Shown piece after piece: positions 15,802-24,742 of a stretch of DNA of 34,953 bases (position 1 is the stretch's first letter; the number at the start of each line of letters is the position of its first letter). Both the position numbers and the translations under genes were made by a program. The notes under the pieces are model-generated. The model saw only the letters and a list, made by a program, of their open reading frames with translations, searched no databases and was not told the origin of the DNA. This stretch comes from Chrysochromulina parva (lineage: Eukaryota > Haptophyta > Prymnesiales > Chrysochromulinaceae), in NCBI GenBank assembly GCA_002887195.1, contig PJAB01000197.1:1-34953 (forward strand), in the 5' to 3' direction.

Positions 15802-18321
15802 ATGCTCGTCCCCCGCAGCAGCCCGCCGCTGCTGCTCGCCGGCCTCCTCTCGCTCCCGCGCCACTCACCGCGCCGCCTTCCTTTGGCAGCCCCATTATCC
15901 GCGCCACTACTTGCGAGCATGCGGCCATACGCTATGCGCATGGTCGCCGCTGTGGCCGACCCGGCGCCGTCCGAGCCTCCTGCGGTGGACGGCGGCACGC
16001 TGGCGGCGCTGGCCGCATGCGGAAAGCGTGGGCGCTGGCGGACCGCACTCGAGCTGCTGGCGATGCTCGAGTCTCGACCGGAACCGATTCCGGCGGCCGC
16101 GTACCGTTCGGCACTGCTGGCACTCCGAAAGCACGAGCGGCACGAGGAGGCAATGGCGCTGCTCGAGCGAATGGGCGAGGCGGCGGACACGCACGCGTGC
16201 AACGAGGTGCTCCACCTGCTGCGCTTGCGCAGCGACTACGCCGCCGCCGATGCGCTCTGGCGCCGGATGCGCTCAGGTGCTCTCGGGTCTCTCACAGCAC
16301 CGGACGCGCTCTCGTTCTATCACGTGCTTCACATCTGCGGCGAGGCGGGGCGCTGGGCGGAGGCGATGAGCCTGCTCGACGAGCTGCACCACACACTCGG
16401 CGGCGCCGCCGTGAACTCGGGCCACTACCTCGCCGCTATGAAGGCCTGCTCGCGCGACCGGCGTTGGCATGAGGCCGTGGCCATTGTGCGCACCATCCCA
16501 GCACCGACGCTGGCGACGGATGCGTGGCTGTGCCGGCTGGCGCTGAGCGCCGCGGCCGAGGCGGCCGAGCCCGCGCTCGCCCGCTCGCTCCTCGCGAGCC
16601 TCGGCTCCAAGGCCACCGTGGAGCAATACGCCGCCTGCCTGATGGCTTCGCGTCGGGCGGGTGATCTCGAGCAGTCCCAGGAGGTTTGGGCCGCGCTCGA
16701 AGCGTCGCTCCACGCGCCCGACGACCTGTGCTATGCGCTCATGGTGGGCGCCCTCTTCGACGCCGCCGCTGCCGCCAAGGCCATCGGGACGGCGGCGAAG
16801 GTGGCGGCGGCCGAGGCGCTCGTCGTCGAGGCGATGGACCTGACGAAACTTGCTGCCGCCACGCTGCCCAACGCCTCGGCGCCGGTCGTGATCACCGCTG
16901 CCCTCGGGCTGGCCATCGGCGCGCAGCACCCGGCCGCCTCGCGCGCCGCCCTGAGCACACTACATGCCATCGACCCCAGCTGCGTGGACGCGGCAGTACA
17001 GCTCAAGGTTCTGCAGGTGTGTGTTGCGCAGGCGGCGTGGAGCGAGGCCGCAGCCGAGGCGCTCGCCGCGTGCGATCGCCAGATTGCCATCGGAGACCGA
17101 GCGCATCTCGCCGCCGACCTCGACGCGACAATCGCGAGGGCTGAGGCCGCCGCCGGCGCCGCTCCGCACACTGCCGCCGCGACGGCCGCTGCTGCCGACG
17201 AGGCGGCAGTGGCGCTCTCAGCCCTGCGGCAGTTACGAGCGTCGATGCAGGCGTCCGCGGCTCTGGCGAGCGAACAGTGCTTCGAGGCTGAGACGGCTGA
17301 GGACGATGTGGACGTGGGCGAGTGCGTGGACGATGACGAGTGCGCGGCGGACGAGGCGTCGCGTGCCCGGCGCGACGCCCAGAAGCGCTACTCGCGCTCG
17401 ATTGTCATGCCGGCCGAGGCGTCGGGCGGGGCCTCTCTCGAAGTGGTGTACGAGGATGAGGACCTGCTGGCCGTGGCCAAGCCCATCGGGATCCCGGTGC
17501 AACCTCGGCATCGCTTCGAGGCGAGATCGATGGTCAACCGCGCCATTGGTTACCTGCGTGGGCGCACTCCGTATACTCTCCATCGACTGGATGCGCCCAC
17601 CTCCGGCCTCCTCCTCTTCGCCAAAAGTGTCCTCGCCGCACGCGACGTGCAGCGGCAGTTCCGCATGCGGCTCACTCGCAAGACGTACCTAGCGGTGCTC
17701 CTCGGGGTGCCTGAGCAGGACGCTTTCATAGTGGACGCGCCCATCGCCTTCGACCCGCACGACAGGACGCGATCCGTAGTCGTCGCCGAGCCACCGCCGG
17801 AGCACCCGTCGGCCCATGCCATTCTGGCGGCTCGACTGCGCCGTGAGCCTTCCTCGCCTACGATGGCGGCCGCGTTGCTCGGGCTGCAAGGGAAGGCATC
17901 CCTGACCGAGTTTGAGGTGGTTGGGCGGAGCGATCGGGCGGCTGCATGCATCGTGCGTCCGCTTACCGGTCGCATGCATCAGATACGCGTGCATGCTGAC
18001 CTTCTCGGCCATCCGCTCGCCGGAGACACGCAATACGGGGTGCAGCTGCAGCCGACGTCGCCGCGCTGCGAGCGCCTGCTGCTGCACGCCCACGCGCTCC
18101 AGATTCGTCACCCGACGCTCCAGCAGCTCGTCACCTTCACCGCTGCGCCCCCACCCGAGTTCATGCAAGAGGCTGAGGTGCTCGGCTTGCCCCGACTCGC
18201 CGAGCTCGCGCCGAGCGGCGTGGTGTGGGGAGGGGCCACGCTCCGCGAGGAGGACGAGGAGCGAGCAGAAAGTGCCAGCGAGTTCTTTCGCGAGCGCGAG
18301 CGCAGGGTGAGGAAGCGATGA
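15802..18321 (+). CDS. PPR-RluA fusion: pentatricopeptide repeats with a C-terminal pseudouridine synthase
   Basis: 839 residues from ATG at 15802. The N-terminus (MLVPRSSPPLLLAGLLSLPR) is Arg/Ser/Leu-rich without acidic residues for some 50 positions, as in organelle-targeting leaders. Residues about 60-440 carry helical pairs of pentatricopeptide type (GKRGRWRTALELLAML; KHERHEEAMALLERM; GEAGRWAEAMSLLDEL; SRDRRWHEAVAIV). PPR arrays bind RNA base by base. After an acidic linker, residues about 546-800 are an RluA-type pseudouridine synthase: VVYEDEDLLAVAKPIGI, then HRLDAPTSG (594-602, catalytic Asp597), RKTYLA, and RPLTGRMHQIRVH (from 719). So the protein probably converts uridine to pseudouridine at sites in organelle RNA chosen by its PPR part; the guiding role is inference. 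The last 40 residues are Glu/Arg-rich. Confidence 0.85.
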   Translation: MLVPRSSPPLLLAGLLSLPRHSPRRLPLAAPLSAPLLASMRPYAMRMVAAVADPAPSEPPAVDGGTLAALAACGKRGRWRTALELLAMLESRPEPIPAAAYRSALLALRKHERHEEAMALLERMGEAADTHACNEVLHLLRLRSDYAAADALWRRMRSGALGSLTAPDALSFYHVLHICGEAGRWAEAMSLLDELHHTLGGAAVNSGHYLAAMKACSRDRRWHEAVAIVRTIPAPTLATDAWLCRLALSAAAEAAEPALARSLLASLGSKATVEQYAACLMASRRAGDLEQSQEVWAALEASLHAPDDLCYALMVGALFDAAAAAKAIGTAAKVAAAEALVVEAMDLTKLAAATLPNASAPVVITAALGLAIGAQHPAASRAALSTLHAIDPSCVDAAVQLKVLQVCVAQAAWSEAAAEALAACDRQIAIGDRAHLAADLDATIARAEAAAGAAPHTAAATAAAADEAAVALSALRQLRASMQASAALASEQCFEAETAEDDVDVGECVDDDECAADEASRARRDAQKRYSRSIVMPAEASGGASLEVVYEDEDLLAVAKPIGIPVQPRHRFEARSMVNRAIGYLRGRTPYTLHRLDAPTSGLLLFAKSVLAARDVQRQFRMRLTRKTYLAVLLGVPEQDAFIVDAPIAFDPHDRTRSVVVAEPPPEHPSAHAILAARLRREPSSPTMAAALLGLQGKASLTEFEVVGRSDRAAACIVRPLTGRMHQIRVHADLLGHPLAGDTQYGVQLQPTSPRCERLLLHAHALQIRHPTLQQLVTFTAAPPPEFMQEAEVLGLPRLAELAPSGVVWGGATLREEDEERAESASEFFRERERRVRKR

Positions 18322-18438
18322 GTCGTAGTTGCCTGTCGGGAGATCAGCTATAATCAGCAATCTTACGCCGTGAATTCACATGAGAATTCACAGTGACCAC
18401 GTCGTCTATCGGAAACGCCGAAAACGAGGAATTCCACG

Positions 18439-20076
18439 ATGCGTGGCCGCAGCTTTGCTGCGATGCGCTTGGAACCTGGGGCAAGTCCATTTGACGTCAC
18501 TGGTCGCCATTTTATTCCCGACGGCGAGTCATTTCACTTGAGGCAGATCGCGCTTGCTCAACCAGCGAAGAGTGGGGTCCATGCTTCCGTATCCATGCGC
18601 ACTAAGAAATTACCCATGGAAATGGTCCTCTGCACCCTACGTGCCGGTTGCGAGCAGGTCATGCTGTCTTTGGAGCTCACTCAGGAACACGAGGCGACAT
18701 TTTCCGTTGCTGGTGCGCCAGTCGACATGTGTGGATACTTCGAACTGAATGGCGAGCCTTACAATGACTGGGCCAATTCGGTGGACGAGGAGGAGGGCGA
18801 TGAGGAAAACGCTTCCGCGGGGAGCGATATGGACGACCACTCCACAATCAAGACCATTGGCACCGCAGAGGCCTTCCAAGCGCTCCTTGCCGACGCAGCT
18901 GCTGCAGGCAAGACCGTCTTTGTCGATTTTACAGCGAGCTGGTGTGGTCCTTGCAAGGCCATTGCACCGCTGTTTAAGGCGCTGGCAAAGTCGACGCCGT
19001 CGGCAATCTTTGCCAAGGTGGACGTGGATGAGAATGAGGAGGTTGCCGCCGAGTGCCGCATCACAGCGATGCCGACCTTCAAGGCGTTCCAAGGGGCGAA
19101 GCAGGTCGCCGAGCTCAAAGGTGCCAACGAGGCTTTGATTGATTGATTGTGATTTGATTGAGCTCATCAAATTAACCCCTTCATCATCATCGCCTTCGAG
19201 CTCACAGGTGCCGACGAGGCGGCGCTGCGCAAGATGGTGCAAAAGGTGGCGGCGTCGGCCCCAGTCCCGCGGGCTGCGCTCCAGCAGGAGCAGGTTGCTG
19301 CGGTGGGGTCGAAACGCGCGCGATCGGCAGTACCAAATATGGCAGTACCAAACCGACGCGAAGCAGCGGACTCGCTACGAGGACAAAGAGCGCAGGTGGC
19401 GAGGGAGGAGGTGGAGGAGGAAGAGAACGGCGATGATGACGACGAAGGCGAGGATGATGATGACGCGGCAGAGGAGGACGAGGAGCACGACACCGCTGCT
19501 GAGCAGACAAGAGCACGCCCCACCCATGGCACCGCCCCGGTCCACGCGGCGGCATCAGCAACCACTCTTTCAGACATGCATCTGACCTGCAAGGACTGCC
19601 AACAGCCATTCATTTTTACTGTCATCGAGCAGCAAACCTTCCTCCACTACGGCTATTCAATACCCCGCATCCGCTGCAAGCCCTGCTCGGAGGCCAAGAA
19701 GCTGGGCAACTATAACAAGGCGGGAGGCTTCTTCAAGAGCGAAACGGGCCATGGAGCTGCTGGCCCTCAACCGGCGGCGGCCTCACGTCACGAGGCCCAT
19801 GTAGGCGGAAGAGGTAGCGGCAAAGGCAGTAGCGGCAAAGGCAAAGGTGGCAGCTGGGATGGCTTTGGGGGACGCGGCGGTGGCGAAGGCAGCATCCGAG
19901 CTGGAGGCAACGGCGCCAACGGCACAGGCGGCAGAGACAAAGGCGGAGGTGGCAAGGGTGGCGTGGGCAAGAGTGGCCCCCCAGGCGGAGAGACCAGCTT
20001 CGACACGCGGAAGTGTTTTGCTTTCCAGCAAGGGACGTGCAACCGTGGAGCTGCCTGCAAATTCATGCATGCCTGA
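18439..20076 (+). CDS. Nucleoplasmin-like / thioredoxin / zinc-ribbon / CCCH fusion, two exons
   Basis: Exons 18439-19120 and 19208-20076, phase 1 intron, 516 residues. Residues about 30-107 match the nucleoplasmin-like domain of FKBP39-type and related histone chaperones (FHLRQIALAQPAKSGVH, MVLCTLRAGCEQVMLSLEL, ATFSVAGAPVDMCGYFELNG). An acidic stretch leads to a full thioredoxin domain with W168-C-G-P-C172 and the cis-Pro AMPTF motif; splicing completes its last helix (ELKGADEAALRKMVQKV). Then come a long acidic run, a zinc ribbon with CxxC pairs at 355/358 and 384/387 and the EQQTFLHYG core of the zf-trcl type, a Gly-rich RGG-like segment, and a C-terminal CCCH finger (Cys497, Cys505, Cys511, His515). 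A nuclear or nucleolar redox-active chaperone that binds RNA is a reasonable inference. No targeting leader. Confidence 0.8.
19121..19207 (+). other. Intron of the thioredoxin fusion gene, flanked by copies of exon sequence
   Basis: The donor is AAAG|GTGCCAACG at 19121 and the acceptor CTCACAG|GTGCC at 19207, 87 nt. A 23-bp segment straddling the donor (19111-19133) is repeated with two mismatches straddling the acceptor (19198-19220). Both copies contain AG|GT, so splicing removes exactly one repeat unit. The interior is low complexity with TTGATTGATTGATTG and a near-palindrome centred on GAGCTC (about 19160-19180). Unspliced, the frame ends in LID and a stop, cutting the thioredoxin fold short. 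Confidence 0.8.
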
Positions 20077-20484
20077 AGCATATGAGCCTCGCAGATTAAT
20101 ATTGAAAATTGTGCGCGCGAATCTCAGCATGCGTGGCTCAGTTGCCAGAGGGCAAATGGTTTCGTGGTACTCGGGTTAGCTAACCCTATCCCTATCCCTG
20201 ACCGTAACCCTAACCCCAACTTGTCACCAACCCTAACCCTAAGGATCCGATCCCCTAGCAGCTAGCAGCCTCGAGCTGCGCGTCCGACTGTGGACTGACG
20301 TAAGAATTCGACTGGTCCAGCACTTGAATTTAGCACCGTGATGAATCTAAACTGCGCAATGGAAATGGTCAGGCAGAATGAGAGGCCTCGGCAGGAGGGG
20401 CACGGCCGTCGCAGGCTCGGGCCCGCAAATTCACACCGATTTCGTCAGTCGAGCTGTGCGTGATCTCCCGAGAGGACGCTTCCG
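20077..20484. other. Intergenic stretch with a telomere-like tract
   Basis: About 400 bp between the fusion-gene stop and the CDGSH-gene start. The only recognisable element is the degenerate CCCTAA tract. The rest probably holds the 3' end of one gene and the promoter of the next. Confidence 0.4.
20173..20242. repeat. Degenerate interstitial telomere-type (CCCTAA)n tract
   Basis: Units CCCTAA, CCCTAT and CCCTGA, with variants, run from 20181 to 20242. At the left edge GGGTTAGCTAACCC (20173-20186) is a perfect palindrome, so one G-strand repeat faces the C-strand array head to head. TTAGGG is the telomere repeat of many eukaryotes, so this is an internal relic or a chance of repair. Confidence 0.8.
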
Positions 20485-20878
20485 ATGCTTTTCCGCATTC
20501 TCGCCCTCGGCGCGCTCGCAGTCACTCAGGGGTACGTGTTGGGCGCACCAAAATTTGTCACATCCTCCCGTGCGGCCGTGAGCATGCACTTCCCTCCGAT
20601 TAACGAGAGCGTCGACAAGGGCAATCCCAAAGTTGTCACGACGGTCAAATGCGAAGGTGTGCGCCCTTCGGATGTGACTACGCCGAACTACTCAAGTGAT
20701 CTCACGTGAGCCGATTTCGTGTCTCGATCTCGCAGATATCAAGGGCAAAGGTGTGTACTGCCGCTGCTGGCGGTCGAAGACGTTCCCGAACTGCGATGCC
20801 TCCCACGTGAAATGGAATGAGGAGAGAGGTGACAACGTGGGCCCGCTGATTGTCATGGCCGCGAAACCCGCGGAATAA
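20485..20878 (+). CDS. CDGSH-type 2Fe-2S protein (mitoNEET family), two exons
   Basis: Exons 20485-20656 and 20736-20878, phase 1 GT-AG intron, 104 residues. The C-terminal half carries the CDGSH iron-sulfur signature C-x-C-x8-C-x3-H: Cys66, Cys68, Cys77 and His81 ([17 protein letters not shown]), followed by [13 protein letters not shown], which closely tracks mitoNEET-type proteins. These bind a labile 2Fe-2S cluster and act in redox and iron homeostasis in mitochondria, ER or chloroplasts. The N-terminus ([20 protein letters not shown]) is a hydrophobic leader followed by a Ser/Arg-rich stretch, as in bipartite plastid leaders of algae with complex plastids, so plastid or ER targeting is likely; that is inference. 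Splicing to GATATCAAGG gives [14 protein letters not shown], matching the family spacing. Confidence 0.85.
20657..20735 (+). other. Intron of the CDGSH gene
   Basis: 79 nt from GAAG|GTGTGCG to TCTCGCAG|ATATC, phase 1. It removes in-frame stop codons and joins the leader to the iron-sulfur domain. The donor surroundings (about 20645-20662) resemble exon sequence a little after the acceptor (about 20740-20757), roughly 15 of 19 positions, a faint echo of the repeats seen at two other introns. Confidence 0.8.
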
Positions 20879-21107
20879 GGCAGTCGCTGGTTCACTAGGG
20901 ATATCGGAGCTGCTGCGCAAACCTCGCTGCTCGCTGGGGCGTGCAAGTATCCGAGTTGTGACGAACGGCACTCCGCGCTCGGATACGTACTTGTGTGTGG
21001 ACGAAGAAGTTTGAGGCTTTGACGAGGGAGCTTACAGCTTTGAAACCAAACATCGGTTAGGCGTTTTGGTTACACGCGGAAAGCTCTCATTTTGCCTACA
21101 CTACTCG

Positions 21108-22637
21108 CTACTGCGACTTTACTACTTGCCTATTCGCCACGCCTACGTCACCCAGCGTCGCGCACCCACGCCGGCTGAGGAGCACCCCCATCTCGAGGTG
21201 ATCGGTGTACGCAAAGTGGTCGAAGACGGCCCAGCGTCGCACTTCGTGGGTCGTGCCGAGAACGCCGTCGAGTGCGGCGAGCAGGCTGCTCGGCTGGCAC
21301 GAAATGTAGAGGATGTGGTCAAAGAGGCCCACAAGAAGGAGCGTGTCCGCGTCGAGGCCGCAGCGCGGAGGGTCGACTAGGACGACATCTGTCCGCCGCT
21401 CCGCCTCTCGGAGCCACCGGAGCTCGAGAGTCTCCGCAGGCACGGACCCTAAAATGGCAGGTTTGCTCCGCGCCGTAACAGGCGATCGTGCGCCGGTGGC
21501 CGCTGGTGCCGATGGCGGCGGCACGGCGTCTGCAACTGCCGTCGGTTCCACCTCCGCCGCCGGCAGCAACGGCTCGTCGTACTCGGTCGCTAAGGCAGTG
21601 AGAATGGCGACGGCATCGGCGGGAGGAACGGAGTTGGGCACAGCCACGGCTTCGGCGGCGGGGGCAGCAGCGGCGGCCTCGGGAGTATCGCGCTTCGCCG
21701 TCTGCAAGCTCTGCTTCACCTTGCGTAAATGGTAGTAGAGGCGCTTACAAAACTTGCCCGAGGAAGCGCAGAGTACGTTCGCGTTGGTCACCCCGTTGGC
21801 AGCGAGGTTGTACCCGGCGGCGTCGACGAGGCGGCGGTCGATCTCAACGGCAAGCACGCGCGAGAAGTGGCGCCCAAGTGCCACCGTGTGGTTGCCGTTG
21901 CCGCAATAGAGCTCCAGCAGTGTGGGTGCACGGCCGGCATGTGCCGCAGCGTACGCGGCCGCCGCCTCTGTGGCGGCTCCGCAGAGGAAGCCGAGGGTAT
22001 GCTCGCACATGGTGGCGGATGGGTTGGAGAAGGAGCCCTCCATCTGGCGGTACGTGAGTCGCCGCCCGTCTTTGAGCGCATACACCTCCTCCACGTGCTC
22101 GCGCTCGAGGCAAACAGTTTGCCCCTTGGTACGGCCGAGGAGTGATGGCACGCCGAGCGCAGCCTTGAGGGCGCGCGCGGCGTCGCACCATCGCTCATCG
22201 AGCGGCACAGCCTCGGCATAGATGAGAGTCACCAGCATGTCGCCCGACTGCGGCGACAAGAAGTGCACGGCTGACAACGCTTTGGCGAGCGTTGCGCTCT
22301 CATTGATCGCGTCGATCAGCCGCGGCATCAGATCATTGATGGCCTTGGTGGCAATCGGAAATTGGCGCACTGCGACGGTCGGCGCACCTTTGTCGAAGAG
22401 CGCAAAGCACAGCACACCATCAAAACGCGCGATCGCGAAGCGCGCGCGGTTGCGAAAGTGCTGCGGCTGCGAAGCGTAGACCTCCAGCTCGGCAGCGTCT
22501 CTGGCAAGGTGCGCGGCGAATTGACGGCGCACGCCTTCAACCTTGGTGGCGAGTAAGGCCTCGTACTCGAGCGGCTGGTAGTCCATCCACGTCAGTGAAG
22601 GATTCACATCTGTCGCGGGAGGGTGCGCTTCCACCAT
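21108..22637 (-). CDS. trmA: TrmA-type tRNA (uracil-5)-methyltransferase
   Basis: 509 residues from ATG at 22637. TrmA uses S-adenosylmethionine to make 5-methyluridine at position 54 of tRNA. The match to the bacterial TrmA pattern is clear along the whole length: PLEYEALLATKVEGV, HFRNRARFAI, RQFPIATKAINDLMPRLI, RQMEGSFSNPSATM, LLELYCGNGNHTVALG (SAM site), VVLVDPPRCGLD, YISCQPSSL with the catalytic Cys, and HLEMGVLL with the general-base Glu. A roughly 95-residue Ala/Pro/Val-rich insert lies between the SAM-binding half and DPPR. The usual SCNP reads SCQP. The length is about 140 residues more than the bacterial enzyme because of this insert and a short N-terminal extension. A bacterial-type enzyme in a nuclear genome suggests organelle origin or transfer, but no clear leader is seen. 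Confidence 0.9.
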   Translation of the reverse strand: MVEAHPPATDVNPSLTWMDYQPLEYEALLATKVEGVRRQFAAHLARDAAELEVYASQPQHFRNRARFAIARFDGVLCFALFDKGAPTVAVRQFPIATKAINDLMPRLIDAINESATLAKALSAVHFLSPQSGDMLVTLIYAEAVPLDERWCDAARALKAALGVPSLLGRTKGQTVCLEREHVEEVYALKDGRRLTYRQMEGSFSNPSATMCEHTLGFLCGAATEAAAAYAAAHAGRAPTLLELYCGNGNHTVALGRHFSRVLAVEIDRRLVDAAGYNLAANGVTNANVLCASSGKFCKRLYYHLRKVKQSLQTAKRDTPEAAAAAPAAEAVAVPNSVPPADAVAILTALATEYDEPLLPAAEVEPTAVADAVPPPSAPAATGARSPVTARSKPAILGSVPAETLELRWLREAERRTDVVLVDPPRCGLDADTLLLVGLFDHILYISCQPSSLLAALDGVLGTTHEVRRWAVFDHFAYTDHLEMGVLLSRRGCATLGDVGVANRQVVKSQ

Positions 22638-23312
22638 GTTGATGAGGCGCAGGCACGACCTTTTCAACTGTGAGTTTGGTGCCTTCTCGGAACCGGGAGC
22701 ACGCTCCGGCTCACGACCGTTTCACACAGAGCTGGATGAGGCGAGGAATTAGGAAGGGAGACCGCGCTTCACACACGAGGCGCGGGTGCACACCCTACAG
22801 GGGACCGACACCCCCCCCATGCGGTACCCGCCATGGTGTTAATGTGTATGTGTGAATGTGAATGTGTGTATATGAGACTTCTAACAGTGAATGTCACGCC
22901 GCGCCGCGACTATGTGTGTTGGTCAGCAGCCAAATGCCGGGACTGAAAAATGGTGTGGGGGCGCCCTCTGTGTACCGCGTGCTCCCGAGCACCTTCCGTG
23001 GGTTCACTCGGCCGGCATTTCGGCGGACCGAGGGGCGAGGGGCGAATTGCTTTACATGCGCATTTTGTCATACGCATATACCGGTCTAACTCAACCATTG
23101 AACTCACAACAGTACATCAATGCAGTGTTGAGTGTACATCGTGTCTTCGGTGTCGTGTGTACCGGTATCGCCGTCTACTTGGTACAAACACACCACCACG
23201 CCAGAGGAGCCACGAGGGGTCGACACACACTCTCAAAACCACGAATAGTCTATCGAGTGTGTCCAGTCGTGTGAACGGTGCTGCGCGTCCACCACCCTTT
23301 CAGCCTGCTGCC
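22638..23312. other. Intergenic stretch with TG-rich simple sequence
   Basis: About 670 bp between the TrmA start and the RING-gene stop. It contains a degenerate GTGAATGTG/GTATGTG run near 22840-22875. No supported gene, although short open frames exist on both strands. Confidence 0.4.
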
Positions 23313-24143
23313 TCACACCGCCGTCGCGACCGCCGCGGGCACACTCGATGCCACTCGGGGCCCACTCGATGCCGAACGCCAAGCTACACGCGAGCGAGCG
23401 GCCCTTTGCATAGTGAACACGGCTGCCAGGCTGTGATTTGCAATGGCTGTGAATGTCACGGATGCCTGGCTCACCTCTGCCGTGGCGCGAGCCTGCAGGT
23501 CCTCCTCGGTGAGGACTTCTTTCTTGCACAGCGGGCAGCTTGGAACGCCGTTTGCGTACTCTCGACGAATCAGCCATCGGTCGATGCACGCGGCATGAAA
23601 CTTGTGGGAGCATGGGAGCTCGCGCAACTGGTCTCCAGCTACAAGAGTGCAGAGGCACACCGGACATTCGTCGTTGCCATCGTTGCCATCGGGCGTTGCG
23701 GCTTGACTGCTGTCACGAGGCAGCACTGCACTCTTGGTGGTTGGAGCGTACGCGCATGTTGGAAGCCGGGAGATAGCAAGCCGAATGGAGCGGTCACGGT
23801 CTGCAACTTCACTAGTAGTCTGCTGCTGCTGCCTCGCATCACGTCTGCGTTGATCGCGACGGACAAAAAAGAGACAGATCACGACCAGAATCCAAACGGG
23901 GATCGAATACCATTGATAATAAGCTTCAGGATCCTGGCAGTAGCAACGGCCTCTGATCAAAATGAGTTGCGTGAGGCAACGGACTTCAACAAAGTCCCCA
24001 GAGTTGTTGTACAAGCTTTCGTTCGATGCCAAGAGACGATTGGTGATACATGCAGCAGCCGCATCAGCAGGTTCGTCAGCACCCGCATTGTACTCTTGAG
24101 TTTGTGCTGGCAGAGTCCACGCGTCCGCCGTGTGCATCGACAT
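23313..24143 (-). CDS. Membrane-anchored RING-H2 E3 ubiquitin ligase
   Basis: 276 residues from ATG at 24143. Residues about 80-100 form one transmembrane segment (WYSIPVWILVVICLFFV) followed by RRDQRRRD, which places the C-terminal part in the cytosol. The RING-H2 finger reads CPVCLCTLVAG, then CSHKFHAACIDRW, then CPLCKKE, giving C-x2-C, C-x-H-x2-H-x2-C and C-x2-C, typical of ATL-like and Goliath-like ligases. The ring passes ubiquitin from an E2 to membrane-linked targets. There is no clear signal peptide; the N-terminal 80 residues carry several Cys and two Asn-x-Ser sites, which would fit a lumenal domain. The substrate is unknown. Long frames on the opposite strand have no protein features. 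Confidence 0.85.
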   Translation of the reverse strand: MSMHTADAWTLPAQTQEYNAGADEPADAAAACITNRLLASNESLYNNSGDFVEVRCLTQLILIRGRCYCQDPEAYYQWYSIPVWILVVICLFFVRRDQRRRDARQQQQTTSEVADRDRSIRLAISRLPTCAYAPTTKSAVLPRDSSQAATPDGNDGNDECPVCLCTLVAGDQLRELPCSHKFHAACIDRWLIRREYANGVPSCPLCKKEVLTEEDLQARATAEVSQASVTFTAIANHSLAAVFTMQRAARSRVAWRSASSGPRVASSVPAAVATAV

Positions 24144-24742
24144 CTTGGAGGGGCGCGAAAGTTCCTTGAAAAGTCGCGCGCCGGGGTTGTCATCAGTGAG
24201 TCAGTTTCGTGTCAACATGATACGTCGCGGTCCCCCCGCGCTCACCACCAGGAGGGTTTCGTGGAAGACGAGGGTAGGGATAAGGGACACGACATGTCGT
24301 GAGGATTCGAGTGAGGAGCGGTCGAGGTGCCGGAACCATGTTCGAGAACATGAACAATTGAACAATGTCCCGGGGTGGGGGGTCTTGGCGGCAGAGTGAC
24401 CCACAGTCCGATTCGGAGGCCAAGTTTGCCTCGAGCCCACATATTGTAGATGACTCGAGCCCACGTCATATTGTTAATTGTAACGAGACCCCCCCGCGGA
24501 CGCGGAGGAACGCAATAAATGGAAAATGCTTCCGCACACGAGCGCAGTACCCAACTCGATGAACGTCATGTTAAACGTCACATGGGTACATCGATGGAAC
24601 GTGGTAGTTATGCATGGGAGCATGCAGCAGGGGGGGGGCGCTCGCGCGATCGACTGTGGACGATGACTGTGGACTCACGCTCGTGATAGCAGACACGGCA
24701 GAGCTAGACGTCAGAAGCTCGCCCTCTTCCAAGCATGGTCGC
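24144..24742. other. Intergenic stretch, nothing recognised
   Basis: About 600 bp between the RING-gene start and the stop of the first PqaA-family gene. It includes short C- and G-runs (about 24489-24496 and 24631-24640) and doubled ACGTCA-type bits near 24565-24580. No coding or RNA signal. Confidence 0.4.

Noticed and set aside
15601..15864. Upstream extension of the kinase frame to 15864
   Set aside because: It starts with GTG, overlaps the divergent PPR gene and adds no conserved sequence; ATG at 15600 is preferred.
20657..20752. Alternative acceptor in the CDGSH gene at AAAG|GTGTGTAC
   Set aside because: In frame, but it would delete DIKGKG, which fits the conserved spacing before the first Cys in mitoNEET-type proteins.
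22950..24302. Plus-strand open frame (about 450 codons) opposite the RING gene
   Set aside because: No recognisable domain; the minus strand encodes a clear transmembrane segment and RING-H2 finger.
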